Origin: Sodalis ligni
Lineage (GTDB): Bacteria; Pseudomonadota; Gammaproteobacteria; Enterobacterales; Enterobacteriaceae
DNA length: 64,000 nucleotides
Assembly (NCBI RefSeq): GCF_016865525.2
Contig: NZ_CP075169.1
Span: 5,146,337-5,210,336, forward strand
Direction: 5' to 3'
In this document: positions 26,496 through 34,812 of the stretch, one piece after another
How the letters are laid out: each line of letters begins with the position of its first letter
Position numbering within the stretch: position 1 is the stretch's first letter
The notes under the pieces: model-generated
Told to the model about the DNA's origin: nothing
The model's database searches: none
Seen by the model: the letters and a program-made list of their open reading frames with translations, nothing else
Program-made: the position numbers and the translations under genes

Positions 26496-27449
26496 ATGAG
26501 TTATACGAGCCTTGGCGATGTGATTAACGACATCCACAGCCATACCGGGCTAATCGCCCATGATGAACCCGCCGAGATCCACGCCTTTCGCACCGGCACG
26601 CTGGACAATCAGGCGGGAAGCTACGGTCAGTATTTCGGGACCTGGGATATCGCGGCCGGCATGATGCGCGATTACTCCATGTATACCTATTATCCGCTGC
26701 TGCAGATCGTTGAAAATCCGGCCATCGATCTGTCCCAGTTCGCCTTTATCCTCGACAGCTTCGATCACCCCTACAGCAACTATCTGCGCTACAGCGGTTT
26801 TCCGAAAATGGGCAAGCTGGCCTTCGCCATGCGGGAATGGCTGCCGCAGGCCGAGTCGCGCCGGCAGGCGGTTGAAGCCATCAGGGCGTTTTGTATATAC
26901 ACCAACAAAATGGCCGCCTGGTCTTTCCACTACTTTCCGTGGCGCCTGGGTAAAGAGTTTACCTATAGCCAGCCCGAAGCGGCCGCCCCTTCCCTCGCCG
27001 ACCCGGCGCTGCGGGTAAAAATCAACCAGGGCCGCAAGATTCGCCTCACCTGGCAGCCGCTGGGCATCACCGTGGACGCCTATCTGGCGGTGAATGAAAA
27101 CCCGGAGCTGTGCCAGGATGTGATCAACGCCCTGCCCTTTACCATTTTGCAGGATCACGCCGTGGTCACCGGCGAGTCCATGTATGCCTGGTGCCCGCTG
27201 GTATCCACCGCCCCTATCCATGTGCGGGAAAGAATCTGCGATGCCCCGAAAGGGCGGCTGCGTTTTTCCCAGTCCACCGGACAAAAATTCATCGTCCAGT
27301 ACGGCCCCACCACCGAGGATTTGGCCCAGCCGGTATTGGGGGAAGTGGTGCCGGAACATACCGATCGTCTCGACGCGGTGGGTATCGAGGTCTGGAAAAG
27401 CACCTTTGAAACCAAAACCCCTATCTGGCTGCGGGTAGAACTGGCCTGA
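26496..27449 (+). CDS. Two-domain protein: unknown domain then cyclophilin-like (DUF3830-type) domain (swapped order)
   Basis: 317 aa from MSYTSLGDVINDI (AGGAG 8 bp upstream). Residues about 43-155 are the unknown domain: SYGQYFGTWDIAAGMMRDYSM, YTYYPLLQI, FDHPYSNYLRYSGF, AAWSFHYFPWRLG. Residues about 180-317 are the cyclophilin-like unit: KIRLTWQPLGITVDAYLAVNE, LPFTILQDHAVVTGESMYAW, RLRFSQSTGQKFIVQYG, EDLAQPVLGEV. Both units align with the 11499-12458 protein but in the opposite order. No function is known to me. It starts about 80 bp after a tandem pair of HutC-type operators and is followed 57 bp later by hutH, so a role in the same pathway is likely. Confidence 0.78.
   Translation: MSYTSLGDVINDIHSHTGLIAHDEPAEIHAFRTGTLDNQAGSYGQYFGTWDIAAGMMRDYSMYTYYPLLQIVENPAIDLSQFAFILDSFDHPYSNYLRYSGFPKMGKLAFAMREWLPQAESRRQAVEAIRAFCIYTNKMAAWSFHYFPWRLGKEFTYSQPEAAAPSLADPALRVKINQGRKIRLTWQPLGITVDAYLAVNENPELCQDVINALPFTILQDHAVVTGESMYAWCPLVSTAPIHVRERICDAPKGRLRFSQSTGQKFIVQYGPTTEDLAQPVLGEVVPEHTDRLDAVGIEVWKSTFETKTPIWLRVELA
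26892..26901. promoter_or_regulatory. HutC-type operator decamer inside the two-domain gene, site 5
   Basis: Perfect TGTATATACA about 400 bp into the coding region (TTTTGTATATACACC). It may act as a roadblock or looping site with sites 3 and 4, or be a chance result of the codons for CIYT. Confidence 0.4.
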
Positions 27450-27506
27450 CCGTATTATCTATCCCTAAATAGGGATAGAGGTAATCCACTCCACAGGAAT
27501 GACAGC

Positions 27507-29048
27507 ATGATTATCTTAAAACCCGGCAAGGTGACCTTGCCGGAGCTGGAGCAAATTTACCGCTCCGACGTGGGCGTCCGGCTCGATCCGGCGATGGAAG
27601 GGGCAATACAGCACAGCGCGGCGCGGGTGGCGCAGATTGTGGCGGGGGATGCGGCGGTCTACGGCATCAATACCGGGTTCGGCAAGCTGGCGTCGGTGCG
27701 CATTCCCACCGAAGACGTAGCCACCTTGCAGCGCAACCTGATTTTATCCCACTGCTGCGGCGTGGGGGAAGCGCTGGCCAGGCCGGTGGTGCGCCTGATC
27801 ATGGCCCTTAAGCTTATTTCCCTGGGACGGGGCGCCTCCGGGGTGCGCTATGACATTATTCGTCTTATCGAAGGAATGCTGGCCTGCGACGTCATACCGG
27901 TGATTCCCGGCCAGGGCTCGGTGGGCGCCTCGGGAGATTTGGCGCCCCTGGCGCACATGGTGGCGGTGATGATAGGCGAAGGCGAGGCGGTGATGCTCGG
28001 ACAAAGAATGCCCGCCCGGCAGGCGCTGCAGCTGGCGGGGCTGAAACCGGTGGTGCTGGCGGCCAAAGAGGGCCTGGCGCTGATCAACGGCACGCAGGTT
28101 TCCACCGCCCTGGCCCTGGCCGGACTGTTCGGCGCTCATCGGGCGCTGCAAACCACGCTCATCTCCGGCGCCCTCACCACCGACGCCATCATGGGCTCCA
28201 CCGCCCCGCTGCATGATGAAATCCATCAACTGCGCGGGCACCGGGGACAGATAGACACCGCCCGAAGCCTCAGCCGTTTGCTGGCAACGTCAGAAATACG
28301 CCAAAGCCATTTGGAAAACGACCCGCGCGTGCAGGATCCCTATTGCATCCGCTGCCAGCCGCAGGTGGCCGGCGCCGCCCTTGATTTGATCCGCCAGGTG
28401 GCGGCCACGTTATGCACCGAAGCCAACGCCGTCACCGACAATCCGCTGCTGCTGTCCGATAATACCGTGGTGTCCGGGGGAAATTTTCATGCCGAGCCGG
28501 TGGCGTTCGCGGCGGATATCCTGGCCCTGGCCATTGCCGAGATAGGTTCCATCGCCCAGCGGCGCATTGCCCTGATGGTGGATCCCGCCTTGAGCTTCGG
28601 CCTGCCGGCATTTCTGGTGGCCGCTCCCGGGCTTAACTCCGGCATGATGATCGCCGAAGTGACCTCAGCCGCCCTGATGAGCGAAAACAAGCAAATGACC
28701 CATCCCGCCTCGGTGGACTCCACACCCACCTCCGCCAACCAGGAGGATCATGTCTCCATGGCCTGCCACGGCGCGCGCCGCCTGCTCAAAATGCTTGATA
28801 ACCTCAATGCTATCTTAGGGATTGAAATCATGGCCGCCACCCAGGGCATTGAATTCCGCGCGCCCCTCGCCACCAGCCCTGAGCTGCTCAAGGTAACGCG
28901 GCAGGTGAGAAAACAGGTAGCCCCGCTGACCACCGATCGCTACATGGCGACGGATATCGCCAATGCCGCGCAGATGGTTGCCTCCGGCGCCATCATCGGC
29001 GCCCTTGGCAGCGACGGATTGTTACCGCCGCTGGCGGGAGGGAATTAG
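27507..29048 (+). CDS. hutH: Histidine ammonia-lyase
   Basis: 513 aa, the normal HutH length. The MIO prosthetic group forms from Ala141-Ser142-Gly143 in [15 protein letters not shown]. Other active-site residues are visible: Tyr52 ([11 protein letters not shown]), His82 (SHCCGVGE, the histidine-selecting position), Asn194 (LINGTQVS), Tyr279 and Arg282 ([10 protein letters not shown]), Phe327 (GGNFHAEP) and Glu413 (NQEDHVSM). It converts histidine, or a close analogue, to urocanate and ammonia. No hutU, hutI or hutG is in the window. It is instead coupled to a two-domain unknown protein and controlled by HutC-type sites, so an analogue such as a modified histidine is possible. ATG at 27507 follows CCACAGGAATGACAGC. 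Confidence 0.9.
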   Translation: MIILKPGKVTLPELEQIYRSDVGVRLDPAMEGAIQHSAARVAQIVAGDAAVYGINTGFGKLASVRIPTEDVATLQRNLILSHCCGVGEALARPVVRLIMALKLISLGRGASGVRYDIIRLIEGMLACDVIPVIPGQGSVGASGDLAPLAHMVAVMIGEGEAVMLGQRMPARQALQLAGLKPVVLAAKEGLALINGTQVSTALALAGLFGAHRALQTTLISGALTTDAIMGSTAPLHDEIHQLRGHRGQIDTARSLSRLLATSEIRQSHLENDPRVQDPYCIRCQPQVAGAALDLIRQVAATLCTEANAVTDNPLLLSDNTVVSGGNFHAEPVAFAADILALAIAEIGSIAQRRIALMVDPALSFGLPAFLVAAPGLNSGMMIAEVTSAALMSENKQMTHPASVDSTPTSANQEDHVSMACHGARRLLKMLDNLNAILGIEIMAATQGIEFRAPLATSPELLKVTRQVRKQVAPLTTDRYMATDIANAAQMVASGAIIGALGSDGLLPPLAGGN

Positions 29049-29064
29049 CCCAGCCGCTATTGCG

Positions 29065-30537
29065 TTAATTCAAGGTTCGATAGTGTTTGGCCTGCCAGGC
29101 GGAAAACTGCGCGGGCCGTAACCGGTATCGGGCTATTGACCCCTCGTGCAGCTGCCGCAGCTCTTCTATCACCAGCGCTTTCACCACGGCCTGTTCCTCC
29201 GGTTTCACTTCAGCGGCAACCATTGCCTCGATCAGTTCGAGGGCGTCTTGATCCGCAGCCGCCACCACCTGATAAACCATACCCTTAACGATTAGGCGAT
29301 AACGCAGCCTCAGCGGATCGGGCTCGCTTAATTCCTGCCTCAACGACCGGTATTCCTCCACGGAACGTTCATAGGCCCACAGATAAAGATCCCGCAGCAA
29401 TTCGACCCGGGTCACTTCATACACCCCCAATATCGAGCGGCAGTAGGCTTGTTCCGGCACACCCAAAAACGCCAGCGGGCACAAATTGGCCCGCAGCAGC
29501 GGCAGATTGGCCGCCAGGCGGGAGGTACGTTTATTGACGTCGCCGAAAGGCTGCAGGTAGGGCAGATGGACCATAATAAAAAAAGACTGTTCGAAAGGAT
29601 CGGTTATGGCCCGCGCCTTGATCAACAGTGAATCCAATACTTCACTGATGTGCGCCTCTCCTATAAGCGGCCGGTAGACACTTTTGCCGATGCCCACCGC
29701 GTGCTGGCGGATACGCCCGCCTTCGATGAATTTGGGTAACAGGTTTTCGGAAAGTATACTGTGTAAATTCAGCAGGGTATAGCGGTTGAAATCGGCCTCC
29801 TTGATACTCTCCAGCAGGAATTCGATGGCGGCTTTGTGATTGAGGATCATCTGGGTTTCCATCACCGTTTTGCCGCTAGCGGCTTGGCCATGCTCAATAA
29901 GCTTAACGGTGTCCAGACGGCTGTAGGTATTCCCTTCCAGATGACTGGATGCCCAGGACAAATCAATCATCAAACGACTTAATATTCCCCGGCCATAGGT
30001 GCCTGCGATCTTGGAAGCCTGCTCCATATCCCCCATCCGCCAAAGCTGGTTTCTGATGGGTTCGGGCAGGTAAAAAGTCACATTGGGTTCATAGGCATCG
30101 AGAAAATCACGCTGGTACCCCACGGGTATCCTGACGTGCACCGGCCGCTCAATATATCCGAGAATATCCTTACTGTCCTCGGACAGGGGAATCTTCGGGG
30201 GGTCGGTATCGCGATCTTCGTCGGAAAAAAGCCAGTACCGGGGATAGTCATCACGCAGAATCAGCCCATGGGCCGCAGAGTGATTAAGGTCGACCACATA
30301 GTGCCGTCCCCGCCCCTCCCCCCGCGCCCGCACTTTGCCATCAGCGACAAGCTGCTTCAGCCAGCGCTGAAGGGTCCGTCGCGCAATGGCCGGATGTTCC
30401 GCCGACAAATCGGCCACCGTCAGAGGCTGGAATGTGTTGAAGAACGTCTGATAGACGTTATTTATTGAGTTCACAGGGGTAACCGAGAGCAACGGAAGAA
30501 TGGCGCGATTATGGCGTGATTGATAAATTTGCGCCAT
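29065..30537 (-). CDS. Fic-fold protein with N-terminal HTH and non-canonical active site
   Basis: 490 aa from MAQIYQSRHNRA (GGAG 5 bp upstream); an in-frame ATG at 30582 lacks a good ribosome site. Residues about 25-85 look like a winged HTH (LTVADLSAEHPAIARRTLQRWLKQLVADGKVRARG). An inhibitory-type motif SSHLEGN at 197-203 fits the (S/T)xxxE(G/N) rule of Fic self-inhibition. The Fic loop at 329-340 reads QPFGDVNKRTSR instead of HPFx(D/E)GN(G/K)R, so the catalytic His is Gln and the anion-hole Gly is Val. AMPylation is therefore doubtful; DNA binding or regulation is a reasonable alternative. It is convergent with hutH and carries an 11-bp repeat array over its promoter and start. Confidence 0.8.
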   Translation of the reverse strand: MAQIYQSRHNRAILPLLSVTPVNSINNVYQTFFNTFQPLTVADLSAEHPAIARRTLQRWLKQLVADGKVRARGEGRGRHYVVDLNHSAAHGLILRDDYPRYWLFSDEDRDTDPPKIPLSEDSKDILGYIERPVHVRIPVGYQRDFLDAYEPNVTFYLPEPIRNQLWRMGDMEQASKIAGTYGRGILSRLMIDLSWASSHLEGNTYSRLDTVKLIEHGQAASGKTVMETQMILNHKAAIEFLLESIKEADFNRYTLLNLHSILSENLLPKFIEGGRIRQHAVGIGKSVYRPLIGEAHISEVLDSLLIKARAITDPFEQSFFIMVHLPYLQPFGDVNKRTSRLAANLPLLRANLCPLAFLGVPEQAYCRSILGVYEVTRVELLRDLYLWAYERSVEEYRSLRQELSEPDPLRLRYRLIVKGMVYQVVAAADQDALELIEAMVAAEVKPEEQAVVKALVIEELRQLHEGSIARYRLRPAQFSAWQAKHYRTLN

Positions 30538-30559
30538 AAACGCTCCATAAACGCGCCAT
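30500..30559. repeat. Array of five 11-bp repeats over the Fic gene start
   Basis: Two tandem plus-strand units (ATGGCGCGATT 30500-30510, ATGGCGTGATT 30511-30521), a 5-bp gap, then three tandem minus-strand units (ATGGCGCAAAT 30537-30527, ATGGAGCGTTT 30548-30538, ATGGCGCGTTT 30559-30549). The array covers the start codon and ribosome site of the HTH-Fic gene. The 11-bp phase puts every unit on one helix face, as expected for an autoregulatory operator. Confidence 0.65.
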
Positions 30560-30664
30560 CGACATGACGCCATTGACCTCATAGCGCCTTATTGCGCCAC
30601 GTTGAACCATGCCTGCGGCGCGATGGGGAGCGCCGTTCCCCGCGCCCCCGCACGAATACTCTTC

Positions 30665-31543
30665 TCAGGCGTACACTCCGCGGTTCTTCTCGATAAAAGC
30701 CTGAACAGTAAGTGCCGGGGCGCCGGTGATTGTCTCTACGTTATCATTGGTGCCGGCAAAAATGCCCGCTTGGTAGTTTCGCGCCACTTCGGTGAGATGC
30801 TGAACGAGAAAGGGCGGGAAATGGTAAACCTGTTCCATTTTTTGCCTAAAGGCATCAATGGAGGCCGGAGCATAGTCGATTTTCACCCCCAGCACCTCAC
30901 TCATGGCGGCGGCAATTTCCGTATGGTTCATTTCGACGGGACCGTGCAGGGTATAGATTTTGCCCTCGTGGCCGGCGGGGTTGGCAAGAATGTGCGCGAT
31001 AACCCGCCCCTGATCCTCCGCGCTGACAGGCGCATGACGCCCGTCGCCAAAGGGGAATTCGATTTTTTTCCTGGCCTGTATCTCCTTGGCGAAGTGATCA
31101 TAGACCAGCCAGTCGGCAAAAAAGGTTGGGCGCAGATGCGTCGTCGCTACCCCCGACCAGTCAAAGACCCGCTCGGAAATCCAGTGATCCTGCGCGGCAT
31201 GGCTTGCGGATTCCCGCCGCGCCGATATTTGCGACATATTGACGATGGCGGTTACGCCGGCTTCCTTGGCCGCCTGCGCAAAAAAAGCAGCGGCGCTGAT
31301 AATGCCCGGCGCTATGGGATAGAGGAAGTAAGCGGAGTCGATACCCTCCATCGCGGCGCGTATAGCGTCAATGTTGGTGAAATCACCCAAGGCGATCTCC
31401 ACCCCGCGTTTGCGCAACGCCGCGGCCTTTTCGCTATCCGATCGCACATAGGCCCGTACGCGTTTACCCATGTTCAACAGTTGTTCAATGGCCGCGCCGC
31501 CGGTACGTCCGGTTGCGCCGCTTACCAGGATGTTTGCCTTAGT
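30665..31543 (-). CDS. NmrA-type NAD(P)-binding oxidoreductase
   Basis: About 292 aa from MTKANILVSGATGRTGG (AAGG 8 bp upstream); the longer upstream reading overlaps the preceding SDR gene and is unlikely. The atypical Rossmann motif GATGRTGGAAI is at the N-terminus. LRPTFFADWL and VSAEDQGRVIAHILANPAGHEGKIYTLHGP are typical of the NmrA/QOR2 (azoreductase or quinone reductase-like) group. It forms a pair with the SDR at 31615 downstream of an HxlR-controlled promoter, suggesting a response to quinones or aldehydes. Confidence 0.85.
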   Translation of the reverse strand, partial: TKANILVSGATGRTGGAAIEQLLNMGKRVRAYVRSDSEKAAALRKRGVEIALGDFTNIDAIRAAMEGIDSAYFLYPIAPGIISAAAFFAQAAKEAGVTAIVNMSQISARRESASHAAQDHWISERVFDWSGVATTHLRPTFFADWLVYDHFAKEIQARKKIEFPFGDGRHAPVSAEDQGRVIAHILANPAGHEGKIYTLHGPVEMNHTEIAAAMSEVLGVKIDYAPASIDAFRQKMEQVYHFPPFLVQHLTEVARNYQAGIFAGTNDNVETITGAPALTVQAFIEKNRGVYA

Positions 31544-31614
31544 CATTTTCATCACCTTTGCCAAGCGCGAACCGGCCGCGAAACACGTCTGCCGCGGGCG
31601 GTTTTTGCCGTTGA

Positions 31615-32340
31615 TCAGCCCGCCATAGCGGCGAAGAATTGTTCCAAGCCCTTGGGGTTGCCGCCCCACAGTACGGAAAGCTGTTTTGAGGTAGGATCGG
31701 GATAGATATCTTCCTGGTCGGCAATAATGCCCTTGACGATATCTTCAGCCGCGTCCGCGGGAGAGGCCTTGTCCAACGGCAGGTTTTTCGCCATGTCGGT
31801 ATCTATGGGGCCGGGAAAAACGCCGATGACCCGGATGTTCTTGGACTTCAACGCCGTTCGCGCCGCCTGCGTGGCTGAGAACAGCGCCGCTTTCGATACC
31901 GAATAGCCCTCAATGCCCGGCACCGACGCCAGGCCGACCACGCTGACGACGTTGGCGATTACGCCGCCGCGCTTTTCCATCAGGGGCGCAAAGGCCTGCA
32001 TCATGCGAACGGTGCCATAGTAGTTTACGTCCATGTCCGCCGACAGCTCGGCGGTTGTGGCAGTGAGAATATGGCTGTAGTTCATGGTGCCGGCATTGTT
32101 CAGCAGGATATCCACCGCGTCAATCTGACGGGCGGCGGCGGACACGTCGTCGGGCTTGGTGATATCAAGCTGTACGGGAATCACTCGCGCATCGTTGAAA
32201 TCAGGCAGGGACGAAAGAGTGCGTACGCCCGCATACACCTTGCCGATGCCGTATTTCAGGAATTCGCGCACGATTTCGGCGCCGATGCCGCGATTGGCGC
32301 CGGTGATCAATACTGATTTTTCTTGGATATTCATCGTCAT
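31615..32340 (-). CDS. Short-chain dehydrogenase/reductase
   Basis: 241 aa (a start at 32334, MNIQEKSVL, is equally possible). Classical SDR features: VLITGANRGIGAEI cofactor motif, NNAGT, and catalytic Ser/Tyr/Lys in VVSVVGLASVPGIEGYSVSKAAL. It is divergent from the HxlR regulator across a perfect inverted repeat and upstream of the NmrA gene. Substrate unknown. Confidence 0.9.
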   Translation of the reverse strand: MTMNIQEKSVLITGANRGIGAEIVREFLKYGIGKVYAGVRTLSSLPDFNDARVIPVQLDITKPDDVSAAARQIDAVDILLNNAGTMNYSHILTATTAELSADMDVNYYGTVRMMQAFAPLMEKRGGVIANVVSVVGLASVPGIEGYSVSKAALFSATQAARTALKSKNIRVIGVFPGPIDTDMAKNLPLDKASPADAAEDIVKGIIADQEDIYPDPTSKQLSVLWGGNPKGLEQFFAAMAG

Positions 32341-32419
32341 GATCCTTACGTTGGTTACAGCGGTGATTATTCAATGCACCAGCATTGACTTGACATGGGC
32401 GCGTGCTCTCGCCATAGTT

Positions 32420-32462
32420 ACTTGCATGATGATAGTATATACGAAACTATCATCATGCAAGT
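32420..32462. promoter_or_regulatory. Long inverted repeat operator between SDR and hxlR-type genes
   Basis: Perfect 17-bp arms (32420-32436 and 32446-32462) around the spacer ATATACGAA; arms start ACTTGCATG and end CATGCAAGT. Three more pairs match beyond one mismatch. Placed 40 bp before the HxlR ATG and about 80 bp before the SDR start, it is a likely HxlR operator for both promoters. Confidence 0.75.
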
Positions 32463-32501
32463 GACTTTTAATACCTGTGGTTTTTTTAACCGGGAGCAAG
32501 T

Positions 32502-32999
32502 ATGAAACATAAGAGTTTTGACGAGCTGGTGTGCCCCATCGCCCGCAGCCTTGATCAGGTGGGGGAGTGGTGGAGCATCCTGATTCTGCGCGAAGCTTTT
32601 TATGGGGCCAGGAAATTCGATGAGTTTCAAAAAGGCGTGGAAGGCATTGCGCCGAATACGCTGACGCGCCGCCTTAAAGAACTGGTGGGCTCCGGTCTTC
32701 TTGAACGCCGCCGCTACAGTGAACGTCCGGAGCGCTATGAATATATCCTGACGCAGTGCGGTCGCGATTTTTATCCGGTTTTGTGGGCATTACTGGATTG
32801 GGGCAATAAATATTTCGCCCCGGAAGGGGACATTGTCCAACTGGAAAATCTCAAAACCAAAAAATTGGCGGCGCCTTTCCTGGCCGACAGAAATACCGGC
32901 GAGGAAATATCACCGGGGAATTACCAGATTGTCGCCGGTCCCGGCGCCACCGACGCCGTCCGCGGTAAAATCGCCGCATCCCGGCAAAACCTGGATTAA
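32502..32999 (+). CDS. HxlR family transcriptional regulator
   Basis: 165 aa. HxlR winged HTH: CPIARSLDQVGEWWSILILREAFYGARKFDEFQKGVEGIAPNTLTRRLKELVGSGLLERR, then RPERYEYILTQCGRDF and a C-terminal tail of about 50 residues. The single Cys at residue 11 is the redox- or electrophile-sensing position in YodB/HypR-type members. It faces the SDR-NmrA pair and probably controls it through the repeat at 32420-32462. Confidence 0.9.
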   Translation: MKHKSFDELVCPIARSLDQVGEWWSILILREAFYGARKFDEFQKGVEGIAPNTLTRRLKELVGSGLLERRRYSERPERYEYILTQCGRDFYPVLWALLDWGNKYFAPEGDIVQLENLKTKKLAAPFLADRNTGEEISPGNYQIVAGPGATDAVRGKIAASRQNLD

Positions 33000-33030
33000 G
33001 CGCTCAAACATAAGGCGGCGGCTATCCGCT

Positions 33031-33507
33031 TTATTCCCCGGGCAGCAGCGACGCATCGATTTTCGCCACCACTTTACGCAGCCGTCCCGGAATGCCGAGG
33101 GTAGCCATAGGACGATGCAGCTCACCGGGAAACAGCAAGACGATGTCTCCGGGACGCAGGCGGATGAGACTCTCCTCACCCATGCCCCGGTAGAACCCGA
33201 TATCCCCTTCTTCGTTGAAGGGGCCGTCGGAAAGCTGCCGGCTATCCAGCGGCGACGCGCCGATGACCTCCTCGCCTACCAGCAACAGGTGCACGTCCAC
33301 ATAGCGGCGATGCAACTCCGGCCGCTGCTCGTGCAACGGCCGGCTCCTACCTTCGATAACCGAAAAAAACAGGGCGTCGCCGTCGATGGCATAGCGGCCC
33401 GTGGCCAGTTGCGCCAGCGGATGTTGCTCAAGCGCCTGCAACAGCCGCCGAATAATGGCCGGATAGAGCGGATTCACCGCCGCCCGCGCCAGTGTATCGA
33501 TAATCAT
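33031..33507 (-). CDS. YhcH/YjgK/YiaL (DUF386) family protein
   Basis: 158 aa from MIIDTLARAAV. Cupin-like beta fold with ELHRRYVDVHLLLVGEEVIG, GDIGFYRG and LRPGDIVLLFPGELHRPM, where His and Glu side chains bind a metal in the family. Members occur in sialic acid, 2,3-diketo-L-gulonate and hexonate clusters, probably as sugar-acid epimerases or anomerases. Here it follows idnO by 76 bp on the same strand, so a role in keto-hexonate metabolism is inferred. Confidence 0.85.
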   Translation of the reverse strand: MIIDTLARAAVNPLYPAIIRRLLQALEQHPLAQLATGRYAIDGDALFFSVIEGRSRPLHEQRPELHRRYVDVHLLLVGEEVIGASPLDSRQLSDGPFNEEGDIGFYRGMGEESLIRLRPGDIVLLFPGELHRPMATLGIPGRLRKVVAKIDASLLPGE

Positions 33508-33583
33508 GACAATTCCTTGATGGATAGGGGGATGCCGCGCCATGGCGGCGCCGGCGGAGTCTCAGGGCAACGCCTTTGCGCCT

Positions 33584-34345
33584 TTACACCGCCACCAGCA
33601 TGCCGCCGTCCACAAACAGCAGATGTCCGTTGACGAAGTCCGACGCGGCGGAGGATAAAAATACCGCGGCGCCGATGAGCTCACGCGGATCGCCCCAGCG
33701 GGCCGCCGGCGTGCGTTTGCACAGCCATTCGGTAAATACCGGATCCTGCACCAGCGCCTGGGTCATTTCCGTTTTGAAATAGCCCGGCGCAATGCCGTTG
33801 ACCTGGATGTTATAGCGCGCCAGCTCCACGCACATACCACGCGTGAGCATTTTCACCGCCCCCTTGGCGGCGGCATAAGGGGTAATGGTGTCGCGCCCCA
33901 GTTCGCTCTGCATGGAACAGATATTGACGATTTTACCGGCGCGGCGCTGAACCATGCGGCGTGATACCGATTGGGAAACCAGGAACACCGCGGTCTGGTT
34001 AACGGCAATGATGTCATTCCAATCTTTGAGGGGAAATTCGGTGAACGGATGGCGGCGTTGAATGCCGGCGTTATTGAACAGCACATCAATGGCGCCGATA
34101 TCCCGCTCGATATGCTCCACGGCGGATTCCACCGCCTGCGCGTCAGTCACGTCGAATGCGGCGGCGTGGGCGTTAAACCCCATATCGCGCAGCTTCAGCG
34201 CCGCAATTTCCGCCCGCTCCTGGGTGATATCATTGATGATAATTTCCGCGCCATATTCCGCCAACCCCTGCGCGGTGAGAAAACCGATTCCCCGGGCAGA
34301 ACCGGTAATCAATATTTTTTTATTTTCAAGGCTAAATAAATTCAT
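33584..34345 (-). CDS. idnO: Gluconate 5-dehydrogenase IdnO
   Basis: 253 aa and nearly collinear with E. coli IdnO: ILITGSARGIGF, AEIIINDITQERAE, LFNNAGIQRRHPFTEFPLKDWNDIIAVNQTAVFLVSQ, NICSMQSELGRDTITPYAAAKGAVKMLTRGMCVEL, and the C-terminus ASDFVNGHLLFVDGGMLVAV. It reduces 5-keto-D-gluconate to D-gluconate in idonate/ketogluconate catabolism. The catalytic Ser/Tyr/Lys are present. It is divergent from an IdnR-like LacI regulator, with a CRP-like site between them. No idnD, idnK or idnT is nearby; MFS and 2-hydroxyacid dehydrogenase genes to the right may supply transport and the 2-keto step. Confidence 0.92.
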   Translation of the reverse strand: MNLFSLENKKILITGSARGIGFLTAQGLAEYGAEIIINDITQERAEIAALKLRDMGFNAHAAAFDVTDAQAVESAVEHIERDIGAIDVLFNNAGIQRRHPFTEFPLKDWNDIIAVNQTAVFLVSQSVSRRMVQRRAGKIVNICSMQSELGRDTITPYAAAKGAVKMLTRGMCVELARYNIQVNGIAPGYFKTEMTQALVQDPVFTEWLCKRTPAARWGDPRELIGAAVFLSSAASDFVNGHLLFVDGGMLVAV

Positions 34346-34603
34346 TATTTTTTCCTACAGATTGGGCTTACGGTATTTAGCGTGCTGCTGGCTATTCGTC
34401 CGGCGACAATTAATACGATGTGAAAGTATTTATTTATCGTTCAGATGAAATACCCACATTCCTGGCTATTTAATTTCGCCAGCGAAAAACGTTTGTACTC
34501 TTGTGCTGTGCGACGCACCTTGCTTTGTCATTGTCATTGCTGGAACGGCATCGCCCTGTGCCGCCGGATAACGAGTATGAAAGCGATTTAAGGCCGCTGA
34601 AAC

Positions 34604-34619
34604 TGTGATGAAGATCACT
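34604..34619. promoter_or_regulatory. CRP-like site between idnO and idnR-like genes
   Basis: TGTGATGAAGATCACT matches TGTGA-N6-TCACA with one mismatch. It lies about 260 bp from idnO and 200 bp from the LacI gene in the gene-free region 34346-34812, consistent with catabolite control. I see no convincing LacI-type palindrome in the rest of that region. Confidence 0.55.
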
Positions 34620-34812
34620 TTAAATAGTGTTACGTCAACCTGTTACCTTTGCTGTGATCCAACCGGGATAACGTTTTCGCTGCCGGGGAGAAACGCAGGG
34701 AATGCCTGGCGACGGCGGCATGTTATCGATGGGGGAGAGACGGTAATACCCTTTTCTTTTACCGTTGCCCGGGGGCATAATCAATTCAATCAGATAGGAC
34801 CGGAAATAATCA

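Noticed and set aside
27507..29048. Phenylalanine or tyrosine ammonia-lyase instead of histidine ammonia-lyase
   Set aside because: His82 in SHCCGVGE and Glu413 in NQEDHVSM fit histidine lyases; the HutC-like regulator agrees.
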